From: a virus
DNA length: 35,470 nt
Virus record (IMG/VR): IMGVR_UViG_3300021225_000153
Coordinates: 1 to 35,470 of that record
Reading direction: 5' to 3' (one strand)
Below are positions 15,753 to 22,116 of the stretch, piece after piece; positions within the stretch are counted from its first letter, which is position 1; every line of letters starts with the position of its first letter. The notes under the pieces were generated by a model, which saw only the letters and a program-made list of their open reading frames with translations, did not search any database and was not told where the DNA came from. A program made the position numbers and the translations under genes.

Positions 15753-15804
15753 CAGTACACAAGTCAAAAGTGCCATAAATTTTTTATATCTAAGTATCTG
15801 AGCC
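15729..15804 (-). promoter_or_regulatory. Possible pseudoknot leader of the initiator gene
   Basis: Two inverted repeats are interleaved. GGCTCAGTAC (15749-15758) pairs with GTATCTGAGCC (15794-15804), 10 bp with one bulged base. TGGCAC (15729-15734) pairs with GTGCCA (15770-15775), 6 bp. In the transcript the order is stem 1 left, stem 2 left, stem 1 right, stem 2 right, with connecting segments of 18, 11 and 14 bases. This is H-type pseudoknot topology, ending 17 bases before the ATG. The 141-bp gap also offers TTTG, 16 bases, TACACATTTC as a weak Bacteroidetes-type promoter. Confidence 0.5.
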
Positions 15805-15852
15805 ATACTTTACACTAATATACTAAATTAAGTAATTCGATAAATATTAGTT

Positions 15853-16206
15853 TTACACAAGCTTTTGTTTTATATTGTCTATAACTGCATTCATCTGGTA
15901 ATGGTAGAAGTCTTCAAATGTTGTGAAGCCTTTAGAGTCTTGCTCAAACCATACATATAATACATTCCTAAGCCTTTTACTTGGAGTCTTTTGAGCATCA
16001 TATAAATCATTGCTTGAGTTCTCTATTGCCTTTAATTGCTCATCTGATAACTGACTACCAGAGAATATAAGATATCCAAACTTCTGATTGTTTAAAGCTA
16101 TCTCTTGAAGTTGCTCTGGAGTAGGCTCTTGAGTTTCAAATGAAAGTTTAATAGTCCTATCTTTTAAGCTTCTAAAGCTCTCAAGTTGTGCATTTATTAC
16201 TATCAT
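15853..16206 (-). CDS. Conserved phage protein, 117 aa, unknown
   Basis: Starts MIVINAQLESFRSLKDRTIKL, with beta-strands, then helices (QLQEIALNNQKFGYLIFSG), a basic RLRNVLYVWFEQ segment and a helical end (YHYQMNAVIDNIKQKL). Proteins of this pattern follow annealing-protein genes in Bacteroidetes phages, so a recombination accessory role is plausible. It has a 4-bp overlap with the upstream gene, and is the last gene before the 141-bp initiator leader. Confidence 0.72.
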   Translation of the reverse strand: MIVINAQLESFRSLKDRTIKLSFETQEPTPEQLQEIALNNQKFGYLIFSGSQLSDEQLKAIENSSNDLYDAQKTPSKRLRNVLYVWFEQDSKGFTTFEDFYHYQMNAVIDNIKQKLV

Positions 16207-16658
16207 TTAGGCAAAGTTATTTTAAGTGTAGTTTTAGACTCTTTTTTTACTGGACTTGCCACTATCTCATCACCATCAAGAATGGACTTTCCTAATTTAG
16301 TAGCCATCTTAATATCATTCTCTACAAGCTTCTGAGCTTCTTTAAGTGGAGCTATCTTAGCCTCAAGTTCTGACCAGTTTCCATTAGACTTATAGTCGTA
16401 CTTTACTCCTGACTCTACTACCTCCACTTCAGCTCCAAATAAAGTAGTTTTATTTTTTACTGAATCTATTGCAACATCAAGCATTTTCTTTTTAGTTTCT
16501 TCAAGGCACTTAGTAAGAAACTCTATTCTAATAACTAATTCTATTGGGTCTAAATGTCCATTTAAAGCCAGTCCAGATAGACTGGAACTGACTTTTTCTA
16601 TGTTAGCTTTAGTTGGCTCTAAGCTATCTATAATTGTAATATCTAATACTTCTGACAT
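16203..16658 (-). CDS. ERF-associated helical protein, 151 aa
   Basis: Mostly helical: an N-terminal acidic part, CLEETKKKMLDVAIDSV in the middle, then a small beta part (TLFGAEVEVVESGVKYDY) and a Lys-rich C-terminus (KKESKTTLKITLPK). It lies 2 bp after erf and overlaps the next gene by 4 bp. Genes in this slot often accompany annealing proteins in Bacteroidetes phages. No function recognised. Confidence 0.7.
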   Translation of the reverse strand: MSEVLDITIIDSLEPTKANIEKVSSSLSGLALNGHLDPIELVIRIEFLTKCLEETKKKMLDVAIDSVKNKTTLFGAEVEVVESGVKYDYKSNGNWSELEAKIAPLKEAQKLVENDIKMATKLGKSILDGDEIVASPVKKESKTTLKITLPK

Positions 16659-16660
16659 TG

Positions 16661-17209
16661 TTAAGCGTTTAATTTTGTTACTAATTGGTTTCTAAATTCT
16701 TTACTCATAGCATATGGAGCTTGAGAATACTTTGTAAGTACTGCTTTAATTTGCTTTGGCTCTGCTTCTAAAGCTTTCTTAAACTGAGCATCTGTAAGCC
16801 ATATAGTTTCTTCTTTCTTAGGCTCTACTGCTTTCTGAGCATCATCATCCTGGTCTTGGATAGTTAAATTAAGCAGACCAGACAAAGAATATCTCTTAGC
16901 ATAGCTAACTGCTGAGCCATAACTCTGAGCATCTGCCTTAGTAACTACTACTGGAAATACTGAGCTTTCAAACTCTCCAGACTCTACATCAATTACTTTA
17001 GTTTCAACAAATAGTTGATTAGAGTCATCTGAATAAACATTACGCTGGATAACTACCAAACCACATTCAATAAGTGTAGGCTTGATATGTTCTTGGATGT
17101 GGTCAAGTGATGCGTAACTTGACTTAAAAAAAGGATTGTTTGCATCCTTCTTAATTGGTTTTACAAGTTGCTGGAACTTGCTGAGTGCTTTTAGCAAACT
17201 TTTGTTCAT
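16661..17209 (-). CDS. erf: ERF-family single-strand annealing protein
   Basis: 182 residues with the ERF core: KPIKKDANNPFFKSSYASLD (18-37), HIQEHIKPTLIECGLVVIQ, and YGSAVSYAKRYSLSGLLNL (95-113), the family signature. A charged linker (DDDAQKAVEPKKEE) leads to a C-terminal helical part. ERF proteins anneal complementary single strands, driving phage recombination and genome circularisation. NinG downstream would process the products. Its start lies 59 bp inside the upstream DnaA-domain-like gene, an unusually long overlap. The leader has CCTAAAACAAAATC before the ATG. Confidence 0.93.
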   Translation of the reverse strand: MNKSLLKALSKFQQLVKPIKKDANNPFFKSSYASLDHIQEHIKPTLIECGLVVIQRNVYSDDSNQLFVETKVIDVESGEFESSVFPVVVTKADAQSYGSAVSYAKRYSLSGLLNLTIQDQDDDAQKAVEPKKEETIWLTDAQFKKALEAEPKQIKAVLTKYSQAPYAMSKEFRNQLVTKLNA

Positions 17210-17648
17210 TTTGATTTTGTTTTAGGATTAAAAATTTATTGATAAGTTGGGTTAATTTGTCCTCAGCCATCAGGTATTCAAAGTCATTACTATCTTTTAA
17301 GTTCTGAGCAGTTCTTGCATTGAAGATTATAGTAGAGTGGTTACAGTTAAGTATTTCTGCATACTCTAATATAGTACATCTTTGATTATTGTCTAAATTT
17401 CTAAAATACAAGTAAAGTGCATGGCGAATCATAACATAGTTTACTTTCCTTGACTTAATTAGTATGTTATATCCAAGCTCCTGGCTTAAGAACTCTATAA
17501 GCTCTTTAGTCATATTGTAATTATGCTGTCTTAGTGTCTTATTAAATCGCATCATTCTATTATACTTTTCACCTCTCTTTTGTATTTCTAAATTCAGTTT
17601 ATATACTAATTCTCTTAGCTCCTTATTATTCAATCTCTCCAGTTCCAT
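17151..17648 (-). CDS. DnaA domain IV-like DNA-binding protein
   Basis: 165 residues. The N-terminal half is a coiled coil (LNNKELRELVYKLNLEIQKR). Residues about 66-115 (SRKVNYVMIRHALYLYFRNL, YAEILNCNHSTIIFNARTA) fit the DnaA C-terminal DNA-binding domain, including the NHSTI turn that matches the DHTTV signature. It lacks the DnaA AAA+ domain. It could bind DnaA-box-like sites to aid, or block, host DnaA. It sits just before erf in the early operon. The domain call is reasonably sure; the role is inference. Confidence 0.75.
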   Translation of the reverse strand: MELERLNNKELRELVYKLNLEIQKRGEKYNRMMRFNKTLRQHNYNMTKELIEFLSQELGYNILIKSRKVNYVMIRHALYLYFRNLDNNQRCTILEYAEILNCNHSTIIFNARTAQNLKDSNDFEYLMAEDKLTQLINKFLILKQNQNEQKFAKSTQQVPATCKTN

Positions 17649-17860
17649 TATAAGAATTTAATGATTAGTAAAATAGCTAATACAATTAATACCCATGTAA
17701 GTATAATTCCTCCACATCCTTGAAGTACCTCTTGCTCATACTCTAAGTCATCAGCTAAAGAGTCTGTTGGTTGTCTATGTGGGTCATAGTAGTAAGTACC
17801 ATGCTGGTCGAAGAATCTCTCTTGGAGATAATACTCCTTCATTCTGTCTGTTAGTTTCAT
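17648..17860 (-). CDS. C-terminally anchored membrane protein, 70 aa
   Basis: A polar N-terminal part (MKLTDRMKEYYLQERFFDQ, then YYYDPHRQPTDSLADDLEYE) and one C-terminal hydrophobic helix at about 48-70 (GCGGIILTWVLIVLAILLII). It is expected as a tail-anchored inner-membrane protein. Its stop and the next ATG share one base. The leader has ACCTAAAAAATC before the ATG. Role unknown. Confidence 0.75.
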   Translation of the reverse strand: MKLTDRMKEYYLQERFFDQHGTYYYDPHRQPTDSLADDLEYEQEVLQGCGGIILTWVLIVLAILLIIKFL

Positions 17861-17891
17861 AATGATTTTTTAGGTCTGCAAATATAAATAA

Positions 17892-18095
17892 TTAAATCCA
17901 AATTTCCTTTACTATTTTGTAAAGTCCATAGTCTGTAATGACTCTTTCCATTAAGTCTATGGTTGGTCTTACCTGATAAGCTCCAAGCTCATCGCACCAC
18001 TTACGATACTTACTGATATTGGCATAGGATAGACCAGTACGCTTATGGCAATCTCTTTGATTGACTACAAACTTAAATGCTTCTTTAGTTGTCAT
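17892..18095 (-). CDS. Small putative HTH protein, 67 aa
   Basis: Residues 1-45 (TTKEAFKFVVNQRDCHKRTG, then YANISKYRKWCDEL) suggest a helix-turn-helix like the N-terminus of small phage regulators. The end (LMERVITDYGLYKIVKEIW) is helical. It could be an early DNA-binding regulator; this is inferred from helix pattern only. It overlaps the upstream gene by 11 bp. Confidence 0.62.
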   Translation of the reverse strand: MTTKEAFKFVVNQRDCHKRTGLSYANISKYRKWCDELGAYQVRPTIDLMERVITDYGLYKIVKEIWI

Positions 18096-18288
18096 TGATG
18101 AACCTATTTACGTTCTTAATTAGTTGTTCTGTCTTTGCCTCTATTATAGATATTCGTTCTGATTGTAACATTACTTGTTTCCAATCTTCCCACTTCTCTC
18201 CAGAAGTAGAGCATCCAGACTCTATCCAATTAATCATTTTAGCCATTGGAGTCATTGAGTCAAAATCTTCTGAGCTGATGTTTTGCAT
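18085..18288 (-). CDS. Small protein, 67 aa, unknown
   Basis: Starts MQNISSEDFDSMTPMAKMIN and continues as an acidic helix rich in Trp (EKWEDWKQVM) and Ile. No known motif. It overlaps the preceding gene by 37 bp and the following one by 11 bp, typical of the dense early operon. Confidence 0.62.
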   Translation of the reverse strand: MQNISSEDFDSMTPMAKMINWIESGCSTSGEKWEDWKQVMLQSERISIIEAKTEQLIKNVNRFINDN

Positions 18289-18449
18289 GTTTTTAATTTA
18301 GTTTTTTTTGCAATTAGTTTCTCTCTTTTTAAAGTTGGTAGCATGAATGAAGCAAGTTCTATTGCTTCCCACTTTGAATGAGCATACAATGTAATTACAT
18401 TGAAGCCATTATAGTAGATGTAGTATTTACTTTTAGTTTCCATAGCCAT
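18252..18449 (-). CDS. Small basic protein, 65 aa, unknown
   Basis: Starts MAMETKSKYYIYYNGFNVIT; a second ATG two codons in is also possible. It has a beta-hairpin-like N-terminus, a helix (SKWEAIELASFML) and a Lys-rich tail. The layout, short beta then WEAIxxA helix, recurs in small phage proteins. Function unknown. Its start lies within the end of the 59-codon ORF (17-bp overlap). Confidence 0.62.
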   Translation of the reverse strand: MAMETKSKYYIYYNGFNVITLYAHSKWEAIELASFMLPTLKREKLIAKKTKLKTCKTSAQKILTQ

Positions 18450-18612
18450 ACTTGTGGGTAAACATATCTGAAGATGCTATGTATAGGAAGATAGCTTCAG
18501 GAAACTCCAGCTCGAATTGAGCAAGTGCAGCAATAGGACTTACTGCCTCGTATCTTATGCCAGATGCTATACTGTCTTCTGGCATGATGTAAGTTATATG
18601 GTATACTTTCAT
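18433..18612 (-). CDS. Small protein, 59 aa, unknown
   Basis: ATG at 18612, TAA at 18433-18435. The product begins MKVYHITYIMPEDSIASGIR and has an AALAQFELEFPEAIFLYIAS segment and a Gly/Tyr end (KYGYGN). It follows the upstream gene by 4 bp and overlaps the next start by 17 bp, so it fills an otherwise empty slot. The beta-alpha-beta pattern with FELEFP resembles its neighbour at 18252. Function unknown. Confidence 0.68.
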   Translation of the reverse strand: MKVYHITYIMPEDSIASGIRYEAVSPIAALAQFELEFPEAIFLYIASSDMFTHKYGYGN

Positions 18613-18616
18613 AGTA

Positions 18617-18886
18617 CTAATATAATAAAAGGTCTAATACTTTATAAACTAAGAAGTCTTGAAAGCTTCCATATTCTTTCCTCAAATCAGACTGGTAGAA
18701 GCAGTCTATCTCATCTGTATAGGCTAATAGCTCTGTATTACCTATATTGATAGACTTAATCTCGAAGTCTGCTGAATTGCCTGGATACTCATAAGTATCT
18801 GGCTCTTCATGGTAGTAGATACCACTTACATCTACTGATAGAAAGGATAACTGTACTCGTACTGTTTCGCTTGTTTGTTTTTGCAT
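18617..18886 (-). CDS. Small acidic protein, 89 aa, unknown
   Basis: ATG at 18886 (MQKQTSETVRVQLSFLSVDV) is chosen because CCTAAAAAA directly precedes it; upstream ATGs would run through the 28-codon ORF. The product is acidic and beta-rich in the first half (YYHEEPDTYEYPGN, FEIKSINIGNTEL), with a hydrophobic helical end. No motif recognised. Confidence 0.66.
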   Translation of the reverse strand: MQKQTSETVRVQLSFLSVDVSGIYYHEEPDTYEYPGNSADFEIKSINIGNTELLAYTDEIDCFYQSDLRKEYGSFQDFLVYKVLDLLLY

Positions 18887-18896
18887 TTTTTTAGGA

Positions 18897-18983
18897 TTAG
18901 AATTTGAAACCATAGTCATCATCTGATAACTCTATATTGTTTACTGCAAGGTATAGTATACCTATAATTAAGATTAGTGCCAT
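18897..18983 (-). CDS. 28-residue membrane peptide
   Basis: ATG at 18983, TAA at 18897-18899. A hydrophobic N-terminal helix (ALILIIGILYLAV) is followed by an acidic tail (NNIELSDDDYGFKF). It is packed 2 bp after the previous stop and 10 bp before the next start. Such micro-peptides are hard to prove; packing and the clear helix-plus-tail design support it. Confidence 0.45.
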   Translation of the reverse strand: MALILIIGILYLAVNNIELSDDDYGFKF

Positions 18984-18985
18984 AG

Positions 18986-19195
18986 TTAGTACTGATTGAA
19001 TTTACAAAGTTCTTTTAATCGAGTTAGGTCTTTAGTTCTTGGAGTTTCAGCGTTCTTAGTGCAATCTATTAGATGCATATCTGAAGTAGTTACTGACCAT
19101 TGGTTGCCAGTCTTAGGACTTGTGTATACTACTTTGTAGTGTCCATGTCCAGTAAAGTGAAAGTCGAAGTTTGAGATTGAAATTGATTTTGACAT
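18986..19195 (-). CDS. Conserved small phage protein, 69 aa
   Basis: ATG at 19195 (MSKSISISNFDFHFTGHGHY). An in-frame ATG at 19246 would add 17 residues read through the repeated hairpin element. The body KVVYTSPKTGNQWS, DMHLIDCTKNAETPRTKDL, RLKELCK is a pattern conserved in small proteins of Bacteroidetes phages. Function unknown. Its 57-bp leader contains hairpin element copy 1. Confidence 0.78.
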   Translation of the reverse strand: MSKSISISNFDFHFTGHGHYKVVYTSPKTGNQWSVTTSDMHLIDCTKNAETPRTKDLTRLKELCKFNQY

Positions 19196-19222
19196 TGTTA
19201 GTTTTTTTAAAGTAAAAAATAT

Positions 19223-19247
19223 GCAGTGTAGGATGCTGCTCCCCATT
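19223..19247 (-). ncRNA. Conserved leader hairpin, copy 1
   Basis: Coding strand: AATGGGGA, then the hairpin GCAG-CATCCTACA-CTGC (arms 4 bp, loop 9 bases, hairpin proper at 19223-19239), followed by A/T then TTTTTT. The same layout recurs at 19487-19511 with different arms (GAGG/CCTC) and an identical loop. It lies 51 bases (from its ATG) before the gene start. Confidence 0.55.
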
Positions 19248-19252
19248 GGTTG

Positions 19253-19459
19253 TTATTGCTCTGAAGTAGCTATTAAGTATTTAGCAAGTTTACGAGCTTC
19301 TACTATTTCATTTTCTGGTATAGGAGTAGCAACAAGACTGAACTGAGTGTGTTTAAATAATCTTGTTAATTTTTCAAATCGTTTAACTGCATCCTCTAAA
19401 GAGTAAAATAGTTCTCTTGTTTCTTGGCTGCCATTTCTTAAGATTGTGTACTGTGTCAT
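19253..19459 (-). CDS. Small protein, 68 aa, unknown
   Basis: ATG at 19459 (MTQYTILRNGSQETRELFYS). An in-frame ATG 17 codons upstream lies in hairpin element copy 2. A short beta start is followed by helices (LEDAVKRFEKLTRLFK) and a strand (FSLVATPIP). No motif. Its leader contains CCTAAAAAAC about 9 bases before the ATG. Confidence 0.68.
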   Translation of the reverse strand: MTQYTILRNGSQETRELFYSLEDAVKRFEKLTRLFKHTQFSLVATPIPENEIVEARKLAKYLIATSEQ

Positions 19460-19486
19460 AATGTTGTTTTTTAGGTTTAAAAAATT

Positions 19487-19511
19487 GAGGTGTAGGATGC
19501 CTCTCCCCATT
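19487..19511 (-). ncRNA. Conserved leader hairpin, copy 2
   Basis: Coding strand: AATGGGGA, then GAGG-CATCCTACA-CCTC (19487-19503), followed by AATTTTTT. Compared with copy 1 both stem arms changed so that pairing is kept, while the nine-base loop and the GGGGA flank are unchanged. Confidence 0.55.
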
Positions 19512-19518
19512 TGATTAA

Positions 19519-19836
19519 TTAGAATCCACAATCCATACCACAATCTCTTCTACCTACTTCATTCAAATTACCACAATTGCAATACATAATATCGCTTTCT
19601 ATCTTCTCTAATTGAAATATTCTATCATAAGCAGATTGTCCTCTTCTACTATAACCATCCCAACCATTTAATGACTTGCTAACTTTAGACATCTCTTTTT
19701 GAACCAAAGTTAACGCATCTGATTTAGTTGGAACTTTAAACCAATCCTGAGCTAATAGCCAGTTCTGATATGATACTGGAGTTGATAAGAAGTCTTGACC
19801 TTTGTACTTGCCAAATTTAAGAATGAAATTTTCCAT
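19519..19836 (-). CDS. DUF3820-like protein with C-terminal Cys cluster
   Basis: 105 residues. The N-terminal LKFGKYKGQDFLSTPVSYQN and WLLAQDWF match the small FGKYKG-type domain found in DUF3820 proteins and at the C-terminus of some exonucleases. The C-terminus has four cysteines (YCNCGN, RDCGMDCGF), a possible zinc site. It is the first gene after the terminator/promoter gap, so it should be expressed earliest. A nucleic-acid role fits but is unproven. Confidence 0.72.
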   Translation of the reverse strand: MENFILKFGKYKGQDFLSTPVSYQNWLLAQDWFKVPTKSDALTLVQKEMSKVSKSLNGWDGYSRRGQSAYDRIFQLEKIESDIMYCNCGNLNEVGRRDCGMDCGF

Positions 19837-19996
19837 AATGTTTTTGTTTTGATTAATTAATTTCGATATGTAATATTACTCAATATTATCTAATTAGGTA
19901 ACATTTAATCAAATTATTTTTAAAAAAAGTGCTAACTTATTGATAATTAGTACAATCTAAATGTAATTATTTTTAGAAAATAGGTTGAAATAGACT
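19837..19996 (-). promoter_or_regulatory. AT-rich probable early promoter region
   Basis: No ORF is visible in this part of the longest gap. It is very AT-rich. It holds a perfect inverted repeat, TAATATT-ACTC-AATATTA (19871-19888), that could be an operator, and A/T runs. Only partial matches to the Bacteroidetes consensus (TTTG ... TAnnTTTG) were seen, for example TAATTTG and TAGATTG on the coding strand. Its position after a terminator and before the whole early operon argues for a promoter. Confidence 0.5.
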
Positions 19997-20021
19997 AAAA
20001 AAGGAGTCATTTCTGACTCCT
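19997..20021 (-). terminator. Intrinsic terminator at end of the gene circle
   Basis: On the coding strand AGGAGTCA and TGACTCCT form an 8-bp stem with a four-base loop, followed by TTTTTT (19997-20002). It lies after the HExxH gene and before the early promoter region, so it ends the long late transcript. Confidence 0.85.
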
Positions 20022-20069
20022 CCCCCTAAAAAACAAAACTAAAAACAAACAATGAAGGCTTAAATTTAA

Positions 20070-20450
20070 TCAAAAATTCAATGCTTCAAATATTTTTTTG
20101 GTTAAATATCCTTGCAAATAAGCATACCATTCCTCACTATCTTTACTGTAACTTATCCCAATATAATCAGCTGCCATATTTATAGTATGCATTAGCTCGT
20201 GCATCAATGTATCATAACATCCAGCAGTACCAGTAAACTCTTTGACCATAAGAAAGATGTTTCCCTTATAAATCATAGTGTATCCATGTGCATTATTCCA
20301 ATCTAACTCATCTATTAACTTGTGAATTTCTGACACAGTTTCCTTGCTTGGAAACTTTATAGACTTCTTTAGCTCAGCAGCAGTCTTAAAGTCCAATACA
20401 ACATGGAACTTAACTGGATATATCTCGCTAACTATCTTAATGTATCTCAT
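20070..20450 (-). CDS. HExxH metallopeptidase-like protein
   Basis: ATG at 20450 (MRYIKIVSEIYPVKF) gives 126 residues. HELMH at 84-88 is a zincin HExxH motif, and E106/E107 in SEEWYAYL could be the third ligand, as in small phage metalloprotease-like proteins. A GTAGCYDTLMHELMH context is typical. It could be a protease cleaving a host or phage protein, or a catalytically related structural relic. It is the last gene before the terminator and overlaps the upstream gene by 14 bp. Confidence 0.78.
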   Translation of the reverse strand: MRYIKIVSEIYPVKFHVVLDFKTAAELKKSIKFPSKETVSEIHKLIDELDWNNAHGYTMIYKGNIFLMVKEFTGTAGCYDTLMHELMHTINMAADYIGISYSKDSEEWYAYLQGYLTKKIFEALNF

Positions 20451-20637
20451 CTTCAAGTTCAATATCAAATATAAATCCATCTTCTTCTAAGTCTATCATT
20501 TTTACCATAATTAACTCAGCTAAATTAAGGCTTGGCACTCTCGCTGCCTGGACTTTTTCCATTGCTCCTTTATAGGTTTCAGAGTTGACTGTTATAACAC
20601 AATCAGTATTTTCAATTATAAATTCAAACTGGAACAT
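20437..20637 (-). CDS. Small acidic protein, 66 aa
   Basis: Starts MFQFEFIIENTDCVITVNSE; a strand-helix pattern (YKGAMEKVQAARVPS) and an acidic end (FDIELEDEIH). No motif. It lies between the phosphoesterase (2-bp gap) and HExxH genes. Confidence 0.62.
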   Translation of the reverse strand: MFQFEFIIENTDCVITVNSETYKGAMEKVQAARVPSLNLAELIMVKMIDLEEDGFIFDIELEDEIH

Positions 20638-20639
20638 AT

Positions 20640-21644
20640 CTATACTATTTTATCTTTTAAAATCAGTTTATTTTCTACACTAAATTTACCATCAGCATCC
20701 AATATATTGACAATAGCAAAGCCATGCACATAGTTATTGCCATGAGGATTGTAAGTTACGCTATCTATATTCATCAGGCATCCAGTAGTCCAGCATGTAT
20801 GTGGCTGATTGTCTAAATCTGTCCATGTATACTCAGCCTTCTTATGGCAATGTGCTACAAGTGCTGAAGTCTTTAGCCTATCGAATACAGTTTTTGCTGG
20901 GTTGACAGAGCCAAATGACTTAAATACTGTATGTCCATGTAGTATTGGTAGCTTACCAGCTTTGATATGGTCATAACCTCTAAGTGGAATTATATTAAGG
21001 TCAAACAACTGCAATAAATCCTCTATCTTAAATAGGTCTGTGCTTAGTAATTCAGGAGCTTTCCTTAGCATATACTTCTCAAATCTATCTTCATGATTAG
21101 CATCCAATGAATAGTAGATTATTCCTTTAAAGTTTGCTCGTATCCATCGTAATACCTGAATAGAGTCATTAAGTTCATCCTTAAAGTTTCTCTTTCTTGG
21201 GTCTTTCTCGTATGCTGATATCCCATAGAAGTCCACTAAATCGCCATTGATTAAAAGACAATCGCATTTCTGGTCATTTATAAACTTAAATGCAGTCTTG
21301 ATAGCATCAACATCATGAAAAGGTACTTGCAAATCTGAAATGACTGCTATTTTTTTATATCCTGAAGGAATTATAAATATCTCCTTCTTGTTTCCCCAGC
21401 TCTCAGGTAGTTCTTGTACTTCTCTCTTTACTCGTATTGCTGGACTTTTACTTTTCTTGGCATCAGAGTCTTCATTTCTAATCCATCTTATGTAATTCCT
21501 CAAAGTATCGTAAGAGTTCCATAGCATCTTAGCATCTTCTGTCTTCCAGATTAAAGTAGTAAGTCCTCTTGTAGAATGTTTTTGGAACTTCTCAAGGTAA
21601 GGTAAGATAAAATCTGTCCTTATCTTATCATTTTGTTTAGCCAT
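20640..21644 (-). CDS. Calcineurin-like metallophosphoesterase
   Basis: 334 residues. The first 90 residues are a basic, helical, HTH-like region. The phosphoesterase core has D104 with H110 (SDLQVPFHD), GD at 134-135 (NGDLVDF), NHE at 183-185, H236-G-H238 and H265-C-H267. The first motif reads D-L-Q where D-x-H is usual, and the GNHE glycine is Ala (DANHE). These changes may tune metal use. It could act as a nuclease or phosphatase in DNA processing. Its late-operon place next to lysis genes is not typical of replication genes. Confidence 0.88.
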   Translation of the reverse strand: MAKQNDKIRTDFILPYLEKFQKHSTRGLTTLIWKTEDAKMLWNSYDTLRNYIRWIRNEDSDAKKSKSPAIRVKREVQELPESWGNKKEIFIIPSGYKKIAVISDLQVPFHDVDAIKTAFKFINDQKCDCLLINGDLVDFYGISAYEKDPRKRNFKDELNDSIQVLRWIRANFKGIIYYSLDANHEDRFEKYMLRKAPELLSTDLFKIEDLLQLFDLNIIPLRGYDHIKAGKLPILHGHTVFKSFGSVNPAKTVFDRLKTSALVAHCHKKAEYTWTDLDNQPHTCWTTGCLMNIDSVTYNPHGNNYVHGFAIVNILDADGKFSVENKLILKDKIV

Positions 21645-21669
21645 TTAATTTTGTTTTAGTAAATATATA

Positions 21670-22116
21670 CTATTTTTCTGAATATAACTTGCTCTCTGCT
21701 ATTCTCCTTCTTACAAGTCCTTCAAGTATCTTGCCTCCAGCAAATTTCCATTTTAAAAACTCTTCTCGTATAGTATCATCTGCTGGGTCTATATTTACTT
21801 TTCTAAGTAATTTAGAAGTCTTTAAATTGCCTATTCCAAGATTATAAGTAAAAGATAGTATAGCTGAGTATTGATTGTCTGTAAGTGGCATTTTAATTAG
21901 TGGCTTCACTCGTTCTCCAAAGGTTTCAAGATGCCATTTTAGAAGCTCCTCAGCTCGTTCTTTAGTTATCTTGTCGCATAGCTTTACCTTTGTGCCATCC
22001 TCGTAAAAAGTAGCTCCATATCCAATAGTAGGCACTTTAGCTGGACATAAGTAAGCCTCAAGTCTAAGTCCTTCAAATTGCTTAATTAAATCTATTCCTT
22101 TTTGGCTTAATTTCAT
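21670..22116 (-). CDS. Endolysin, GH24 lysozyme
   Basis: 148 residues, nearly a pure T4-lysozyme-type domain. The catalytic signature is E15, eight residues, C24, five residues, T30 (FEGLRLEAYLCPAKVPTIGY), so Cys replaces the usual Asp, as in some phage lysozymes. It cuts the glycan chain of peptidoglycan. No N-terminal signal or anchor segment is seen, so holin-dependent release is likely. It overlaps the spanin gene by 4 bp. Confidence 0.95.
   Translation of the reverse strand: MKLSQKGIDLIKQFEGLRLEAYLCPAKVPTIGYGATFYEDGTKVKLCDKITKERAEELLKWHLETFGERVKPLIKMPLTDNQYSAILSFTYNLGIGNLKTSKLLRKVNIDPADDTIREEFLKWKFAGGKILEGLVRRRIAESKLYSEK

Noticed and set aside
15712-15762. TTG-started N-terminal extension of the initiator (MCTEPTHFDC...).
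   Set aside because: It crosses the structured leader, and the ATG at 15711 starts exactly at the conserved domain.
17879-17902. TATATTTG on the coding strand as a Bacteroidetes -7 promoter element.
   Set aside because: The only upstream TTTG is about 12 bases away, too close, and it lies inside a tightly packed operon.
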